Source: Mytilisepta virgata
Lineage: Eukaryota; Mollusca; Bivalvia; Mytilida; Mytilidae
Assembly: GCA_028015205.1 (NCBI GenBank)
Contig: CM051510.1
Coordinates: forward strand, 29,822,580-29,886,579
Length of the DNA: 64,000 nt
Direction of reading: 5' to 3'
Below are positions 24,466-35,560 of this stretch, in pieces. Under the pieces are notes generated by a model, which saw nothing but the letters and a program-made list of their open reading frames with translations, was not told the origin of the DNA and ran no database searches. The stretch's first letter is position 1. Each line of letters starts with the position of its first letter. Both the position numbers and the translations under genes were made by a program.

Positions 24466-24666
24466 TTATATACTTCCTCTCGCATATATAATTATGCTTC
24501 TCATCACAGTACTCGTCTGCCCACTTTCCGTCATCAAGAAATACACAATTTCTTTCTAAATCGTCTTGAGGTAGACCTTGCCGCCATTTTGTATAGGAGA
24601 ATGAGATTCCGGATGACCATTCCCAGCGTCCTTCAATGATGTCATCTCGTCCTCCTAACCAGAAAC
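24416..24666 (-). CDS. lectin exon 4: C-terminal CTLD core and repeat-derived tail
   Basis: Begins after a GATGTAG acceptor. It encodes WLGG, WEWSSG, LPQ in place of EPN, N-C121, WAD in place of WND, and the closing C134 and NYIC142E. After residue 145 the frame runs on for 18 residues (YIILIITFVV..., ending FRVK) and stops at 24416-24418. That tail coincides with the edge of repeat R11. Confidence 0.88.
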
Positions 24667-27600
24667 CTACATCGCAATAATCGTATACATGTATATGCAG
24701 AACATGTTTTAGACTAAACATGGTTACATGTGTAAGTAATATGTGAGGAGAGAGACACAGGACTCTAAAAGAAAGTTATCATATTGGTTTTTATCCCCGT
24801 AGGGACCGACCAGTTCTTTTACAACGTGTACATGTAGATACCTTTTGATTTAATTTTCCGACATATATGTGATTTCTTTTGAAAGTCTTTACATATAAAC
24901 ATTTTTTTATAAGACGATTATCCAATTTTGGCAAAAAATACCGAATGAACAAGTTAGAGGGAAACACCTTCAATATAAATAATAATAAAAAAAGAACGAC
25001 CAAGACAAAGCCATGTGAATAAAAAATACGGAGAGCAAATTCTACAACATATCTCCAATAAACACATAGTAAATAAAATAAGATAAAAAAAAAAAAAATA
25101 AATAAAGACTAGTAAACTCCCGAAAAAAGTTGTGATATAAGGTGTTCTGGATGCGTCAGCACTTCATGCTCTGTTAACGGCAATTGAAAATATAAGGGTC
25201 AGATGCAAAATTAAACTGACAATATCTAGTCAACTTTTTTGAGACTGTATCTGATTTGATCCTACGTTTCCAAACCTATACTTACTGACATCCGGATCTT
25301 GAATGGTTATTGTCAAATTTCCAATATAGTCAGCTTCGTCTTCTGATTCAAGTTCAATATGAGATGCGCCGTGTTCTCTGCAAGAACTCTGAAACACGTT
25401 GTTATTTCTCAAAATATAACTAAATACATTTTAATGCAGGTTTTTTTTAAAAGTCATTCTTATTAAGATTTCTTTGCACAAAAAAAGGACTTTAGAATAT
25501 TATTATGAGCAGTATTACATTGTCCCTGATTCTGAATTCTGGTTTATCAGAAACAGATTTGTGTCTAATGTTTGTCCTTGGAATGTTGCTAAGAACGATA
25601 TTTGTCATATTAAAAAATTGAATTGTATTGGAAGAATAAATTATCCTTCCGATGGCTCGCATATTAAATATCTCTATACTCTATATAGTTAAATATTAGA
25701 TAATATCACATTTAACTATATCATAAATGATGTAACAGATTTATTTTAAGACTTACCGCTGCAGAAAACCAGTCCAAACCACTTCGTCCAAACAGGTAAC
25801 ACGAATTGCCGTGCTGTAACCACCCTAACTGACATCTTGATGTAACACTACCTAAAATCATTACTAGTGGCATACAGTAAAAAAAATGAAGTCTCATACA
25901 CAAAGGCATACTTATTACATACATGTACTTAGTACTTGATAGTGTTTGCATATGTGTAACGACCGGATGTGAAAGACTCATATCTGCACAAGCCAGGCTT
26001 ATAACGACTCTTTCAAGTTCTATTCGAAGGTACCCGGGCTGATATGACCAAATTTTGAGCTTTTATAAAATTTTTATCACATATTTTATTGAAATAACGC
26101 CTATTTTGTATATGTAATAAAAACATAATTTGATGCATGTTATTTGGCCCTGGGGCAACAATATCATACGAGGCAGATAACAGTTATCTACCTTCGTATG
26201 GTGTGTTATCTGCCTTCTCGTGAGCCTCACCGACGTCACTTCCGCTCGGGTGTATATAATCGTCTGGTCATTATTTATGGTGAATTAAACGTTCATAAAT
26301 GTTCTTAGCAGTTTTAAATAGGGGCTTATAAAATCTATTTGTAGACCTCGGGAGATAAACACAGGAACCGAAGTTGCATTCATTTGTTTGACTCTATACT
26401 CCAAGTAAAAGAAATAACACTGTTAATAACGTAATAATAGCTTTAGAATTGTGAATGTGCAACATATATTCGGGGATGTAAAAAACCTGTCAAACTTCCT
26501 TGAAGACTGGAAAAGCTACTTCAACAATAAAATTAACTCTTGCTAGTGGCAAAATATGTGATAAATAGATTAACACATGGTCTTTTTCATATTACCTCGA
26601 CTGAGATCGTCCTTCGGGCTAAAGCCCTCGGGTCGATATCAAAATCTCGGTCTGATAAGAGGGACAATATGAAAAAGACCATGCATTAATCTATAAATAT
26701 CATTGATGTAATTTAGTTTTATCTCGGTCAAGTTCAAATTTCAGTGCCGTTCCATTATTTTTGTTGGAGTTATTGCCCTTTGAACTCTAAACATTTCGTC
26801 AATTTTTCTTGTAAGCGCTCTCACGCCTACAAACCGTAATGGATTTTATTTGAATTTATATCATAGTTTTGAATTACTATTATCTCGATCAAGTTCCGAC
26901 TTCAGGTTCGTACCATTATTTCTGTAGGAGTTATTGCCCTTTGAACAGTGAAAATTTTGTCAGTTTTTTCTTGTAAGCGCTCTCACACTTATCTCGGTCA
27001 AGTTCGAATTTCAGTGATGGAGCATTATTTTTTTTGTTGGAGTTGTTGCCACGGGCGGGGAACATTGGAGCGCTGTTTTTTTTTATTTCATTATGCAATT
27101 ATTGATGTTAATAATAATATTTTGTAAACATGTTTTTTTTTCTGTATATGCTGAGATTTTTATATGTCAGCACTTTCAGTATATTGATAATGTATTTTGA
27201 TTACCTGTATGTTTTGTAAATACAAGTATTATTTTTCCCAAAAAATATTTATTCTTTCAAACCACTTGTTGAAAACAGATTTAATTTCATTGAAACTGGC
27301 TAATGGGCAAAGTCAGTTTTGATGGGGCATCCCTAACGTATCAAAGCAACCAGTGAAGTTTATAACACACTAAATGCTTGTTTTAACACTTTAATTTTAT
27401 TGAAACATTGTACAAAGGTAATTCTTAAATGTACATATGTGCCACGTGGTAAGGCTGATATTGCCATATCAGACCGGGTGAATTCGGCAGTATATGACAA
27501 ACATATTAAGAACTGTCAATTGTACAACAAAATCCATTGGGTCCAGGGGCTAAGCCCCAAGCCGAAAACGATTTTAAGGTATTTGAAGGCTGTTTCCAGA

Positions 27601-29467
27601 ATGCAAAAATGTGAATAAATGTTTATGAATATAACTTTTTATTTATGTAAAATATTATCTTAATTCTTGATATTTTGACTGGAACAGCAGTAATGAAAAC
27701 ACAAGATGTAAATACATATGGGTATCCACTGTGATGAAGACCTTGCGGTGACTTCTGAATTGGTGTCTTCATTAAGAGAAGGGATTTTGTCTATCTTACA
27801 TTATTATAAGTATAAGCACTGAAAAAATCCCTGGGAAATTTAGAAGTCCCGGAGAATATTACAGTCCTCCCGGTAATCCGGTAATGGGGTCAAATTTCCG
27901 GAGGTTCCGGGAGAAATCCGTAGTATTGGCATATATGTACTATATCAGCCTGATCACGTTACTCACTCGGTCTGATATGGCCATATTAGGCCGGGTACGT
28001 TCAAATAACACTTGAATGATGCATTATTAGCTGAGATGTGCAGATATGAGTTGTTCACTTCCGGTCGTTACACATGTGCAAAAAACAATATATTTACAAG
28101 TTTTAGCTTTCTAAAAAGCTGTGGACTGCTTCGCTGTATCTTAATTTATGGTAATATGTGAACATGTGGTTGTTGATTCTCTGTTGATCAGTAAAATTTT
28201 CCGCGGGAAAACAACAAATAGACACGACTCTGGAGGTGTGCCTAGATCGGCAGAAGTTATAAAGTAGAGATCATGCATTTTTTGTTGTAAACATAGGATT
28301 ATAGTGTATACGATTAAGCAAAACAAACCGTGTGTATTGCAGATTAACAAAGCAAATATACACGTATTAATAATTGATTTCAATAATGAATTTCAGAATA
28401 TACGAATATTACAAAAACATGTGATGACAGTTGATCGGAACTGATATAAACATAGTTAATTTTCCGGCTTTTGAAGGCTTATCCTGGACGAGTAAAGTCT
28501 GTAATTCTTTATCTCATTTAAACCAATGACTGTCGCTGTATTTCAGCCGCATCATAAAGTAACCAATCAGCGATCAGTAATTATTTCAAGATGGCATGTA
28601 TGTCTACTGAAACTAATAGCTTCGCGGCGTGATGCGAAGCAATAACTACATGTAAGTATATGATACTCTATAATTATTTATGACAGCTGTATCAGTGACA
28701 AACTATATAGACTGATTAGGATACGAAGGTCCTTTAAGGTCAACAAAATATTTAACTCGTTAAATAATGCTTCTTTTCGTCTGGTGTTATTCAATCGATA
28801 AAATACGAGAATCTCTTAAATTGGTTTCATGTTAAACATGTGTAAATAGAAACAGATTTTTTTTTATTGAATAAAAATTGTGAAGCATAAAATGTACCAA
28901 TGTATGGCTATAGAATGTAGAGAAACGCCAATCATCATAATTACACGTTATAATCAAATACATGTATCAGATTAAGAACTTTCAATTGTACAACATAATG
29001 CGACTCTAACACGGGCAGTCATACACTGTATATTAAAACTGATTAAACGCATTCATTGCACATTTCAGTAACGTATTGCTCAAGAGTTTGTATTTGTTCC
29101 TGCGTTTCTGTTCAATTTGTTATTTCTTTCCACATGGTTAGATCCGTATATAGTATTTGCTTTTTGAGTTGCTGGGCATGTACGCCAGTAAGTGTTTTTG
29201 CAATTTTTGATTTGGTGCTTCTCCTTTTCCTTCGTATTTTCGAAAATATTTCATTTATTCTCGCAAAGTAAATAGCCTGCTCACACAAATTGTGCTCATT
29301 TAAACGTTTATCCCATTACTATCGTAAAAATCTTGTTTTGATTAGATCTGCATTCGCTATGTAAGCAAATTTCAATGGCTAAGTTTGTGGTCAAAAAGTA
29401 AACTATTTGATAACAATTACTTACTGATACAACCAAGGAAAACCCAGGCCAGTACACAACGAGACAT
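24416..29467 (-). CDS. secreted C-type lectin, 4 coding exons, 163 aa
   Basis: The exons are joined by canonical GT/AG sites in consistent phase: 29467-29425 (phase-1 donor), 25851-25757 (phase 0), 25388-25286 (phase 1) and 24666-24416 with stop. Together they give 492 nt, an exact 163 codons plus stop. Residues 1-15 form a signal peptide. Residues 21-143 form one long-form C-type lectin-like domain with six cysteines (21, 32, 49, 121, 134, 142), DWFSAA with C49...G53 after it, WLGG at 83-86 and WEW at 95-97. Single-CTLD secreted lectins of about 160 aa are a large expanded family in bivalves, usually acting as extracellular pattern recognition or food-particle binding proteins. Two canonical calcium/sugar positions differ: the EPN/QPD triplet position reads LPQ (112-114) and WND reads WAD (129-131), so calcium-dependent sugar binding may be altered or lost. 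The C-terminal tail 146-163 comes from a dispersed repeat. Confidence 0.85.
24985..25190 (+). repeat. diverged R9 repeat inside lectin intron 3
   Basis: A-rich stretch followed by 'GGTGTTCTGGATGCGTCAGC', which aligns with 'GGTGCTCCGGACGTGTAAGC' at 14460-14480. It fills much of the 619-bp intron between exons 3 and 4. Confidence 0.5.
25286..25388 (-). CDS. lectin exon 3: CTLD helix/loop segment
   Basis: 103 nt between TTTCAG and GTCA|GTAAGT. It encodes SSCREHGASHIELESEDEAD and following residues. The C...G..L/I..I...E pattern after the first helix is typical of CTLDs. Enters in phase 0 and leaves in phase 1. Confidence 0.87.
25757..25851 (-). CDS. lectin exon 2: N-terminal CTLD segment
   Basis: 95 nt between a TTTTAG acceptor and a GCG|GTAAGT donor. 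It encodes CQLGWLQHGNSCYLFGRSGL and the start of the first helix (DWFSAA), giving Cys21 and Cys32, the extra N-terminal disulfide of long-form CTLDs. Confidence 0.87.
26166..26220. repeat. short inverted repeat in lectin intron 1
   Basis: GAGGCAGATAACA and TGTTATCTGCCTTCTCG pair with an internal second stem (TACGA.../...TCGTA), giving a cruciform-like structure. Confidence 0.55.
26559..26701. repeat. snap-back hairpin repeat (copy d) in lectin intron 1
   Basis: About 45-bp arms (AGATTAACACATGGTCTTTT... and its complement ...AAAAGACCATGCATTAATCT) with a GC-rich loop CCTTCGGGCTAAAGCCCTCG. Its loop contains the CCTTCGG word of copy a. Confidence 0.8.
27450..27995. mobile_element. MITE-like element in lectin intron 1
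   Basis: Inverted ends GCCATATCAGACCGGGTGA (27463-27481) and its near-exact complement at 27963-27981 (one mismatch) bound about 0.54 kb without a coding-like frame. Internal sequence is GC-richer near 27830-27930. Target duplication not resolved. Confidence 0.5.
29425..29467 (-). CDS. lectin exon 1: signal peptide
   Basis: ATG at 29467 opens a short hydrophobic leader (MSRCVLAWVFLGCI) and the exon ends ATCA|GTAAGT, a consensus donor in phase 1. A TATA box 42 bp upstream supports this start. Confidence 0.78.
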
Positions 29468-29508
29468 GATATGATCTGACAATAACGGGGATAGATAAGC
29501 GGGTCAAA

Positions 29509-29515
29509 CTTTATA
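29509..29515 (-). promoter_or_regulatory. TATA box of the C-type lectin gene
   Basis: CTATAAAG on the minus strand, 42 bp upstream of the ATG at 29467, predicts a very short 5' UTR. The same layout is seen at the signal-peptide exon at 57.6 kb. Confidence 0.6.
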
Positions 29516-29871
29516 GATAAACCTATTATTATGGAATATACGACATAAAACCTCCGTTCTTTGAATTTTAAATCAAAAGGATCATATTCGAAATGTAAAA
29601 AAAATCAATAAGCACTGTTTTTCCTTTATTGTGAAAAAAAAATCTGTGAATTATATGCAACTGAAAACAGAACGAGAAAAACAAGCTACATAGACATAGA
29701 AACTAAAAATGAAAAGAGGATTCTCAGCTGAAAATTACAATGATTTTGATTGCTATACTTACTTTTGAAACTTAGTTGAACACATGCTGATATATTTGTA
29801 ACATCATTCACCTATTATACACATGCTAAAAACTGCACAGGATAATCTTAAATTTGAACGACTTACACCAT

Positions 29872-30166
29872 TACCACCGTTTTTTCTACAGTTATTTGAA
29901 CGATAAACTAGAGAGCTCCCGAAATGACGTCTATGTAAACAATCTACACAGCAACGACATTTTCTTGAGGTTTTTGTCGAAAATCATAGGCGAAACAGAT
30001 TCTCTGTCAATTTACTCGTGAGTTATGGAATTTCTCCACCCTTAATAGTTAAAGTTTAGATTTTAACACGCCCGCAAAACGCTCGCGTGTTGAATATCAA
30101 AAAATTAACTATCTAGGTTGGAGAAATTCCATAACTCAATCGTACATGAAGGAGAATCTATATGTA
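29872..30166 (+). repeat. dispersed repeat R1, copy 3 with internal hairpin
   Basis: Aligns with 11060-11425 from 'TTTTTCTACAGTTATT' to 'GAGAATCTATAT', including both arms of the internal stem around 'GAGTTATGGAATTTCTCCA'. The promoter-proximal 5' end of the family is missing. Confidence 0.75.
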
Positions 30167-30942
30167 TGCAGATCTAATATGAGTTAAGAATATTTGGAAT
30201 ATTTTGTAAAGATATTTTTGTATTTTTGTTGTTGTTTTATATGTATATATATATGATTGTTTTGCAATGATTGTTAACAAATATTTTAATATAAAATAGA
30301 TAATAAAAAGAATATATATGTTCTGTTACTGTTGTTCATGCAATTATAGTCATTGTAGGGTGGTATGTAAAACCAAATTGACAGAGATTTCACAACATGC
30401 GGGCAGAATAAATTCCTAAACTAGGGTTATCCTGAGTTTCCTTTTAGTATTAACTGTGGAAAAAAGGTGTAAAAATCTAAAAGTTAAAAGAAAAAAAAAT
30501 GTTTTTTTAGATTCGCATTGTTGTATTGTTTTTAATCCCAAAATGGGATTTGTGATATAATAATTTGTATCTAATTTGAAAATTTTCATTCTTCAAAAAC
30601 GAAAAAAAAATAGCCTTCTTTGTTTCTCATAAGTAATGGTGTCACTTATCAACAACAAACTAAAGGTATTAGTGCAATATGATTTCCGTAGAATAATGTG
30701 ACCCTAACCCGTGTTTGAATGACACAAAAGACTTTAACAAGCATTCTATAATCCATTTTGGCTGCCTTTTATTTTTCTAACAACATTTACATTAGGTTTT
30801 GGCTTTAATGTAGACATTCTTTACTTTTCTTACTTTTCTGTTTAATACCTTTCAACCCGAATTCTTAACATTTCCAGCTTCCAACTGTTCAAATGTGCCA
30901 CTGTGTGATTCTTCTACTTCTCCCTCGTACATGCTCACACTG
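30167..30942. other. intergenic, nothing recognised
   Basis: AT-rich with several poly-T and poly-A runs; no coding-like frame. Confidence 0.5.
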
Positions 30943-31144
30943 GTTGTGAAGTCCTTGTCACACAAGCATTTGAAATTGGATATTTTGATAGTATAAAAAT
31001 TTGGTAGGATCATATTAAACAAAGAAAGGAGTTTTAAACAAAGACCGGAGTTAAGTTAAACAATTAACGGATCTTTAAATACATTATAACAAAAGGAGTA
31101 ATACGCGGAGTGCAATTTTAAATACATGTTCACGCTTCGCGACA
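30943..31144 (-). repeat. 3' LTR of BEL/Pao element, internally deleted
   Basis: Begins TGTCGCGAAGCG and ends near CACAACCA on the minus strand. It matches the 5' LTR except for about 120 bp missing in the middle (the other copy holds extra sequence between the 'AATTGGATAT' and 'AGGATCATATTAAAC' blocks). A short purine run, GTGGGGAG, precedes it and fits a polypurine tract. Confidence 0.82.
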
Positions 31145-31158
31145 CTCCCCACACAAAG

Positions 31159-31902
31159 TTAAACAGTTAAATGTTCATAAATGTCCTGTTCTATATTAAA
31201 GTCTGACACATATGTTTGTCCATCAATAGTTGTAAGAGCTCTTTTAAAAGTAAGAATCAATGTCTGCTGAATAGTTGAGTTGCCGATGGTCATCAGGGAT
31301 CTCTCATCACTTATATCATCGTCGTCATCATCACTGACTATAATTATATCATTTGTATTATTGTTAATGTCGCTATTAGGCTGATCATCCGACTTGCAGC
31401 AATCAGAAATGTTATCATAAGAACTGTGTTGGCTCTCCGCATCACTCGTATCACACGAATCAACATCTTTGCTTGTATTTTTACATTCTTCTTCATGATC
31501 ATCTGTAGCTGAACAGTCATTCATTTCATCATCACTGGTATTATCCAAGCTGTCTATAAATTCCTCAACACTCATTGATGGTACTACTTTTTGTTTTTCC
31601 GTTTCTATAGCAACGTTAATCAGGTCTAGAATGTTATCATCCTTGCTAACATTATCATAATATTGTTCATTGTTGCTACTTGACCTTCTTTCTGGAGATA
31701 ACGATTTACATCTAGCCAACTCTTCTTCGATGCCATGAATGGTAGTTAAATCATTGAACAAGGAACCTCTTCTGATAAATGTTGAACTGCAGTTATCTTC
31801 TGTGCAGTCATACGACTCTATACCAGCTTGGTGTTCTTTGATATGGCGTATGAGATTCTTCTCGTATTTATACTCCTTGTAGCAAATTAAGCAAGTATAC
31901 AT
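31159..31902 (-). CDS. C2H2 zinc-finger acidic protein in BEL element, 247 aa
   Basis: Uninterrupted ORF between integrase and the 3' LTR, unlike the broken gag-pol. Residues 4-24 form a canonical C2H2 finger (C4-x2-C7-x12-H20-x3-H24). A second finger (C33, C38, H56) has Asp51 where the first His is expected, so it is probably non-functional. The rest is Ser/Asp/Glu-rich, with IIIVSDDDDDD at 186-196 matching a SUMO-interacting motif (hydrophobic core then acids). The first ATG is used; an in-frame stop lies just upstream. BEL/Pao elements normally end after integrase or carry an env-like ORF here, so this may be a captured host fragment or an accessory factor. Function unknown. Confidence 0.65.
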   Translation of the reverse strand: MYTCLICYKEYKYEKNLIRHIKEHQAGIESYDCTEDNCSSTFIRRGSLFNDLTTIHGIEEELARCKSLSPERRSSSNNEQYYDNVSKDDNILDLINVAIETEKQKVVPSMSVEEFIDSLDNTSDDEMNDCSATDDHEEECKNTSKDVDSCDTSDAESQHSSYDNISDCCKSDDQPNSDINNNTNDIIIVSDDDDDDISDERSLMTIGNSTIQQTLILTFKRALTTIDGQTYVSDFNIEQDIYEHLTV

Positions 31903-32129
31903 TGTGGCTACGGTAACTATGCGAATGAAAGTTTATATCCAATAGATTGGTTTGATAAAACCACATACACACTGAATCAGAAACTCGTGCAAAATAAAGC
32001 TCCGTTTAAATTTCAGAGATTGAATGCTTCATTGAACACTTTATACATGTAACATTTGGGAACACTCTATTCATTTGAATTATTTCTAAATATAACTTTA
32101 TACAAATATTATCAACACAACAACACATA

Positions 32130-32335
32130 TATATCGATAAATTAACTCTTTTTGGCAATTTATGCCGACGTCCGGATAGGTCTTTTTGGCATTCTCTTTC
32201 TTTGGGAATAATTAACACATATATATCGATCATAAATTAAACTCTTGAATTTTCTTTTTGGCAATTTCTGCCGACGTCCGGATAGGTCTTTTTGGCATTT
32301 CTCTTTCTTTGGGAATAATTGCCAAGTCTTGTGAT
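32130..32335 (-). repeat. short tandem duplication at the pol 3' end
   Basis: Two units about 110 bp apart share 'TTGGCAATTT.TGCCGACGTC' and 'CGGATAGGTCTTTTTGGCAT'. Translated on the minus strand both read MPKRPIRTSAE-like, so the basic tail of the polyprotein was duplicated. Confidence 0.7.
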
Positions 32336-32394
32336 TTTGGATCATCGTTTGAAACTTCATCTATTTCTAAGGGATACAACAAATCAAGTAGACG

Positions 32395-33546
32395 ACCAAT
32401 TATTGGCTAATCTCACTTTAACCGACCTCAACTGGCCATCATTATTTTGAATCAACTTTACAATCCTCCCCAATTTCCACATTCCTCTTGGTAAATTTTC
32501 TTTTATTATTACTACACTCCCAATACTTGGAGATATTGTAGACTATTTTTCCACACTTTAAGTCAATTTGTATTCTTTCTCTTAAACTTAGAAGATATTC
32601 TTCTCTCCAAGTTTTCCCAAATGAGTTTAATATATTTTGTCCTTTTCGCCATAGCTTCTTCAGTTTTTCAGATGATGTTTCACACGTTTTGTAAGAAGGA
32701 TCTTTCAGATCATAATCGACATCAGGAATTCCGTTTTGTGAATTAATCGCAAGGAAATGATTTGGGGTTAACTATTTCTTTCAACAGGGTCAATAACTGA
32801 ACATCTGAAACGGAACGTTTTCTCAATGTTTTCCTTAGACAACGCTTTACGAGCCCAACTAAACGCTCATTGAATCCACCTATCCAAGGTGCAAGTTCTG
32901 TAATAAATATCTATCCATTGAATTCCGTAGCTGGACATGTAATTTTGTACTAGTAATTTTGTACTATTTCATTTTTGATAATTGTATTTTCCCAGACTGA
33001 TTTTATGGTTTCACTTCCTAACTTAAACTGAGAAGCGTTATCACTAATAAACTCACTTGGTGTTCCTCTTGTCGATACAAATCTACGAAATGCACAAATG
33101 AATTCCTCAGTTGTCATGTCATTCACAATTTCCAGATGAATGGCCCGTGTCACAAAACATGTATATAAACAAATCCATCTTTTCTGCATCACTGTGCCAT
33201 CCTTCACATAAACTGGACCAAGGTAATCAAGACCAGTTCCTTGAAAAGTCAAGCTTCTGGAGACTCTTGATCTTGGAAAAGGAGCAATATTTGGCATTTT
33301 GAAAGAACCATCATCAAATCTCTTGCATGTTTTACAATGCCGTAATATTTGCCTAACAGTAGCTCTTCCTTGTGGAATCCAAAACTTGTTCCTGATCCTA
33401 CAAAATGTATGAGAAACACCACTATGAAATAGTTCTTTGTGAGTTTTTTCCACAAGAAGTCGGGTGAACGTCTCCCCACGAAGCAGAATAGGAAATTTAG
33501 CACATTCACTAATATCAGCATTTTCAAATCTTCCTCTGCAACGCAA
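32395..33546 (-). pseudogene. BEL/Pao integrase, frameshifted
   Basis: In the open part (32950-33546) the zinc-binding domain shows H36, H41, C71 and C74, followed by catalytic Asp107 (GLDYLG) and Asp169 (SDNA). The frame then breaks. The third acidic residue is recognisable in another frame near 32860 (APWIGGFNERLVG). The C-terminal integrase domain follows at about 32400-32500 (MWKLGRIVKLI...VKVRLAN). At least two breaks occur between these pieces. Confidence 0.82.
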
Positions 33547-33556
33547 GAGGTTATCA

Positions 33557-34010
33557 TTATCTAAGAAAACTCCTAATTGAACTTTTAAATTGTTCTTCTG
33601 ACCTGTATGAGGTTAACACATCAGCAAAACTCTTTCTTTGAACACTTTGAATCCACATTTTCTCAGCTTTCCTGGTTTCTTTAACAGATAAATATTTCTC
33701 ACTATTCGAGGGAATCATTCTGATCTTTGAAATGAATCTTTCAATCCAGGCAGTAACTCTAATAAGTTTGTGGTATGATGACTCTAAGACGTTTTTTGTT
33801 GATAGCCATTTCAACACACATTGTGAATCTGTCCATAGAAACGTCTTGTCAATCACTAGTGTCAGTTCTTTTTTTTACGAACTTCAGACTTCTAACACCA
33901 ATGAGAACTGCCATCAGTTCTAACTTCGGTATGATCTTACCCTTAATAGGGGCTAGCCTCGATTTTGAGAAAATCAAATCACACTTTGTTGCGTTTCCGC
34001 TTGATTGATG
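33557..34010 (-). pseudogene. BEL/Pao RNase H region, broken
   Basis: LELMAVLIGVRSLKF is followed by the WTDSQCVLKW motif (near 33820-33840), the family's RNase H signature. It then continues to a linker with KAEKMWIQS toward the integrase. The frame is interrupted between the first helix and the WTDSQ block, and again before the integrase. Confidence 0.75.
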
Positions 34011-34107
34011 AAGGTTAATCGCAGTTGAATAGGCTCTTTTCGATGCATCATAGAAACATAATAACTTCTGAGATTTTTAACTTATCATATCCACATATCT
34101 CATCATC

Positions 34108-35560
34108 CTATTTTAAGTTCCTTTTCCATAAATCTTGAAGAAAGATTTTACCAGTGACTATGACAGGCGAGAAGAAAACCATTGGATCAAACACTTCTTC
34201 TAATTCACTCAATGTTTTTCTCTTTGTTGAAATTCCAGAACACATTGTATTTTTTGCTGATTTCACATATATAACATCAATGTCCGTATTCCAGAGATGA
34301 CCAAGTACACATGTTTCAAACACATCCGTCTTGTCTTTGGTCGGCAATAATTCATTGAACATTTTATTCTCTTAAATTCATTGAAGCATTTTGAAATATA
34401 TGTTTAGCTTCTGAATAAAACTCCAATGATTCAGCTACGGATGTACAACCAGAGATCAAATTATCAACATAAATGTGATCTTTTATTTTCCTGGCTATAG
34501 GCTACTGGTATGTGTCTAAATGACTTTCGACTGTAGCTGCTAATAGAAATGAACCTGAGATTATTCCGAAGGGAACTCTGCAAAATCTATACTCCTGAAG
34601 GTTAGCATCAGAATGATACCCATCTTTGTAATTCTTTAGACAAAGAAATCGTGTAACATCACGATCACTTTTCTGTAATCCGACCTGGAGAAATGCTTTT
34701 TCTATGTCAGCAACAATTGCATCTTGATTCAAACAAAATATTCCATACAGATTCTTTAAAAGGATTGGTCCGCGATATAAGCACTCGTTTAGACTATTGA
34801 CTTCATTAATTGGTTTTGCCGACGCATCATAGACTATCCTCAACGTCGTCGTCGTTTTATTTGGCGTTATAACAGCATGATGTGGAATATAATGTTTCAA
34901 TATCTCTGTACGATGTTCTTCCACTTTTTCAACTATACCTTTATCTAATTGATCTTGAATAACAGAATTATATTTTTCCAGTAATTCTTGTTTCTTTTTC
35001 ATCCTTGCTAAACTCGATTTTAGTCGAGACAAAGCTAAAACTCTATTCACTGGTAAGTCAATATTGTCATTCTTCCATGGCCATGTCACGTAGTACCTCC
35101 CATTAGAATATTCTAACGATTCCTTGAACATTTCTAAGGCTCTAGAGTCTTCCGTCGAGTTGTCATCGTCACTTATTCCTATTGACTCCAAATTCCACAG
35201 ATCTGTAACGTTAGGGACAGATGTAATACATGTATCAGTATTCGGTACATTTGATCCTGTGTATGACATTATCAGAAAACTACTCTCAATATCGTCTCGT
35301 GAATAATCATTTTCTTTAGTTCTTCCTGTGATTATCCATCCCAACTTCGAAGCTAGTAGATACAAGCCAGGTTGAATTTCAATCCTTTGTTCAAGAATGA
35401 AATCAAAATAGTGATCATTCCCAATAAACAAATCTACAGTAGACGTTTCACATTGGGTTGTTATGACATCTGCTAATTCAACGTCCTTTACAAAATGTCT
35501 CACATTTTCAATCGAAGATGTATCTAATCTTCTCGGTTGAACAGTTCTGAAATAAGATGA
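34108..35560 (-). pseudogene. BEL/Pao protease remnant and reverse transcriptase
   Basis: Within the 575-residue open frame 34502-36229, residues 240-303 match only the C-terminal part of the DUF1758-type protease (VDLFIGNDHYF, then SKLGWIITGR). The catalytic Asp part and the zinc knuckle are not seen. The RT follows with LPVNRVLALSRL, DASAK, motif A VADIEKAF (Asp508) and motif B FCRVPFGIISGSF. A TAG at 34502-34504 interrupts the frame, which otherwise continues to motif C YVDN (34460-34471). A frameshift follows near 34370 before the thumb region (34108-34362). Confidence 0.87.
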
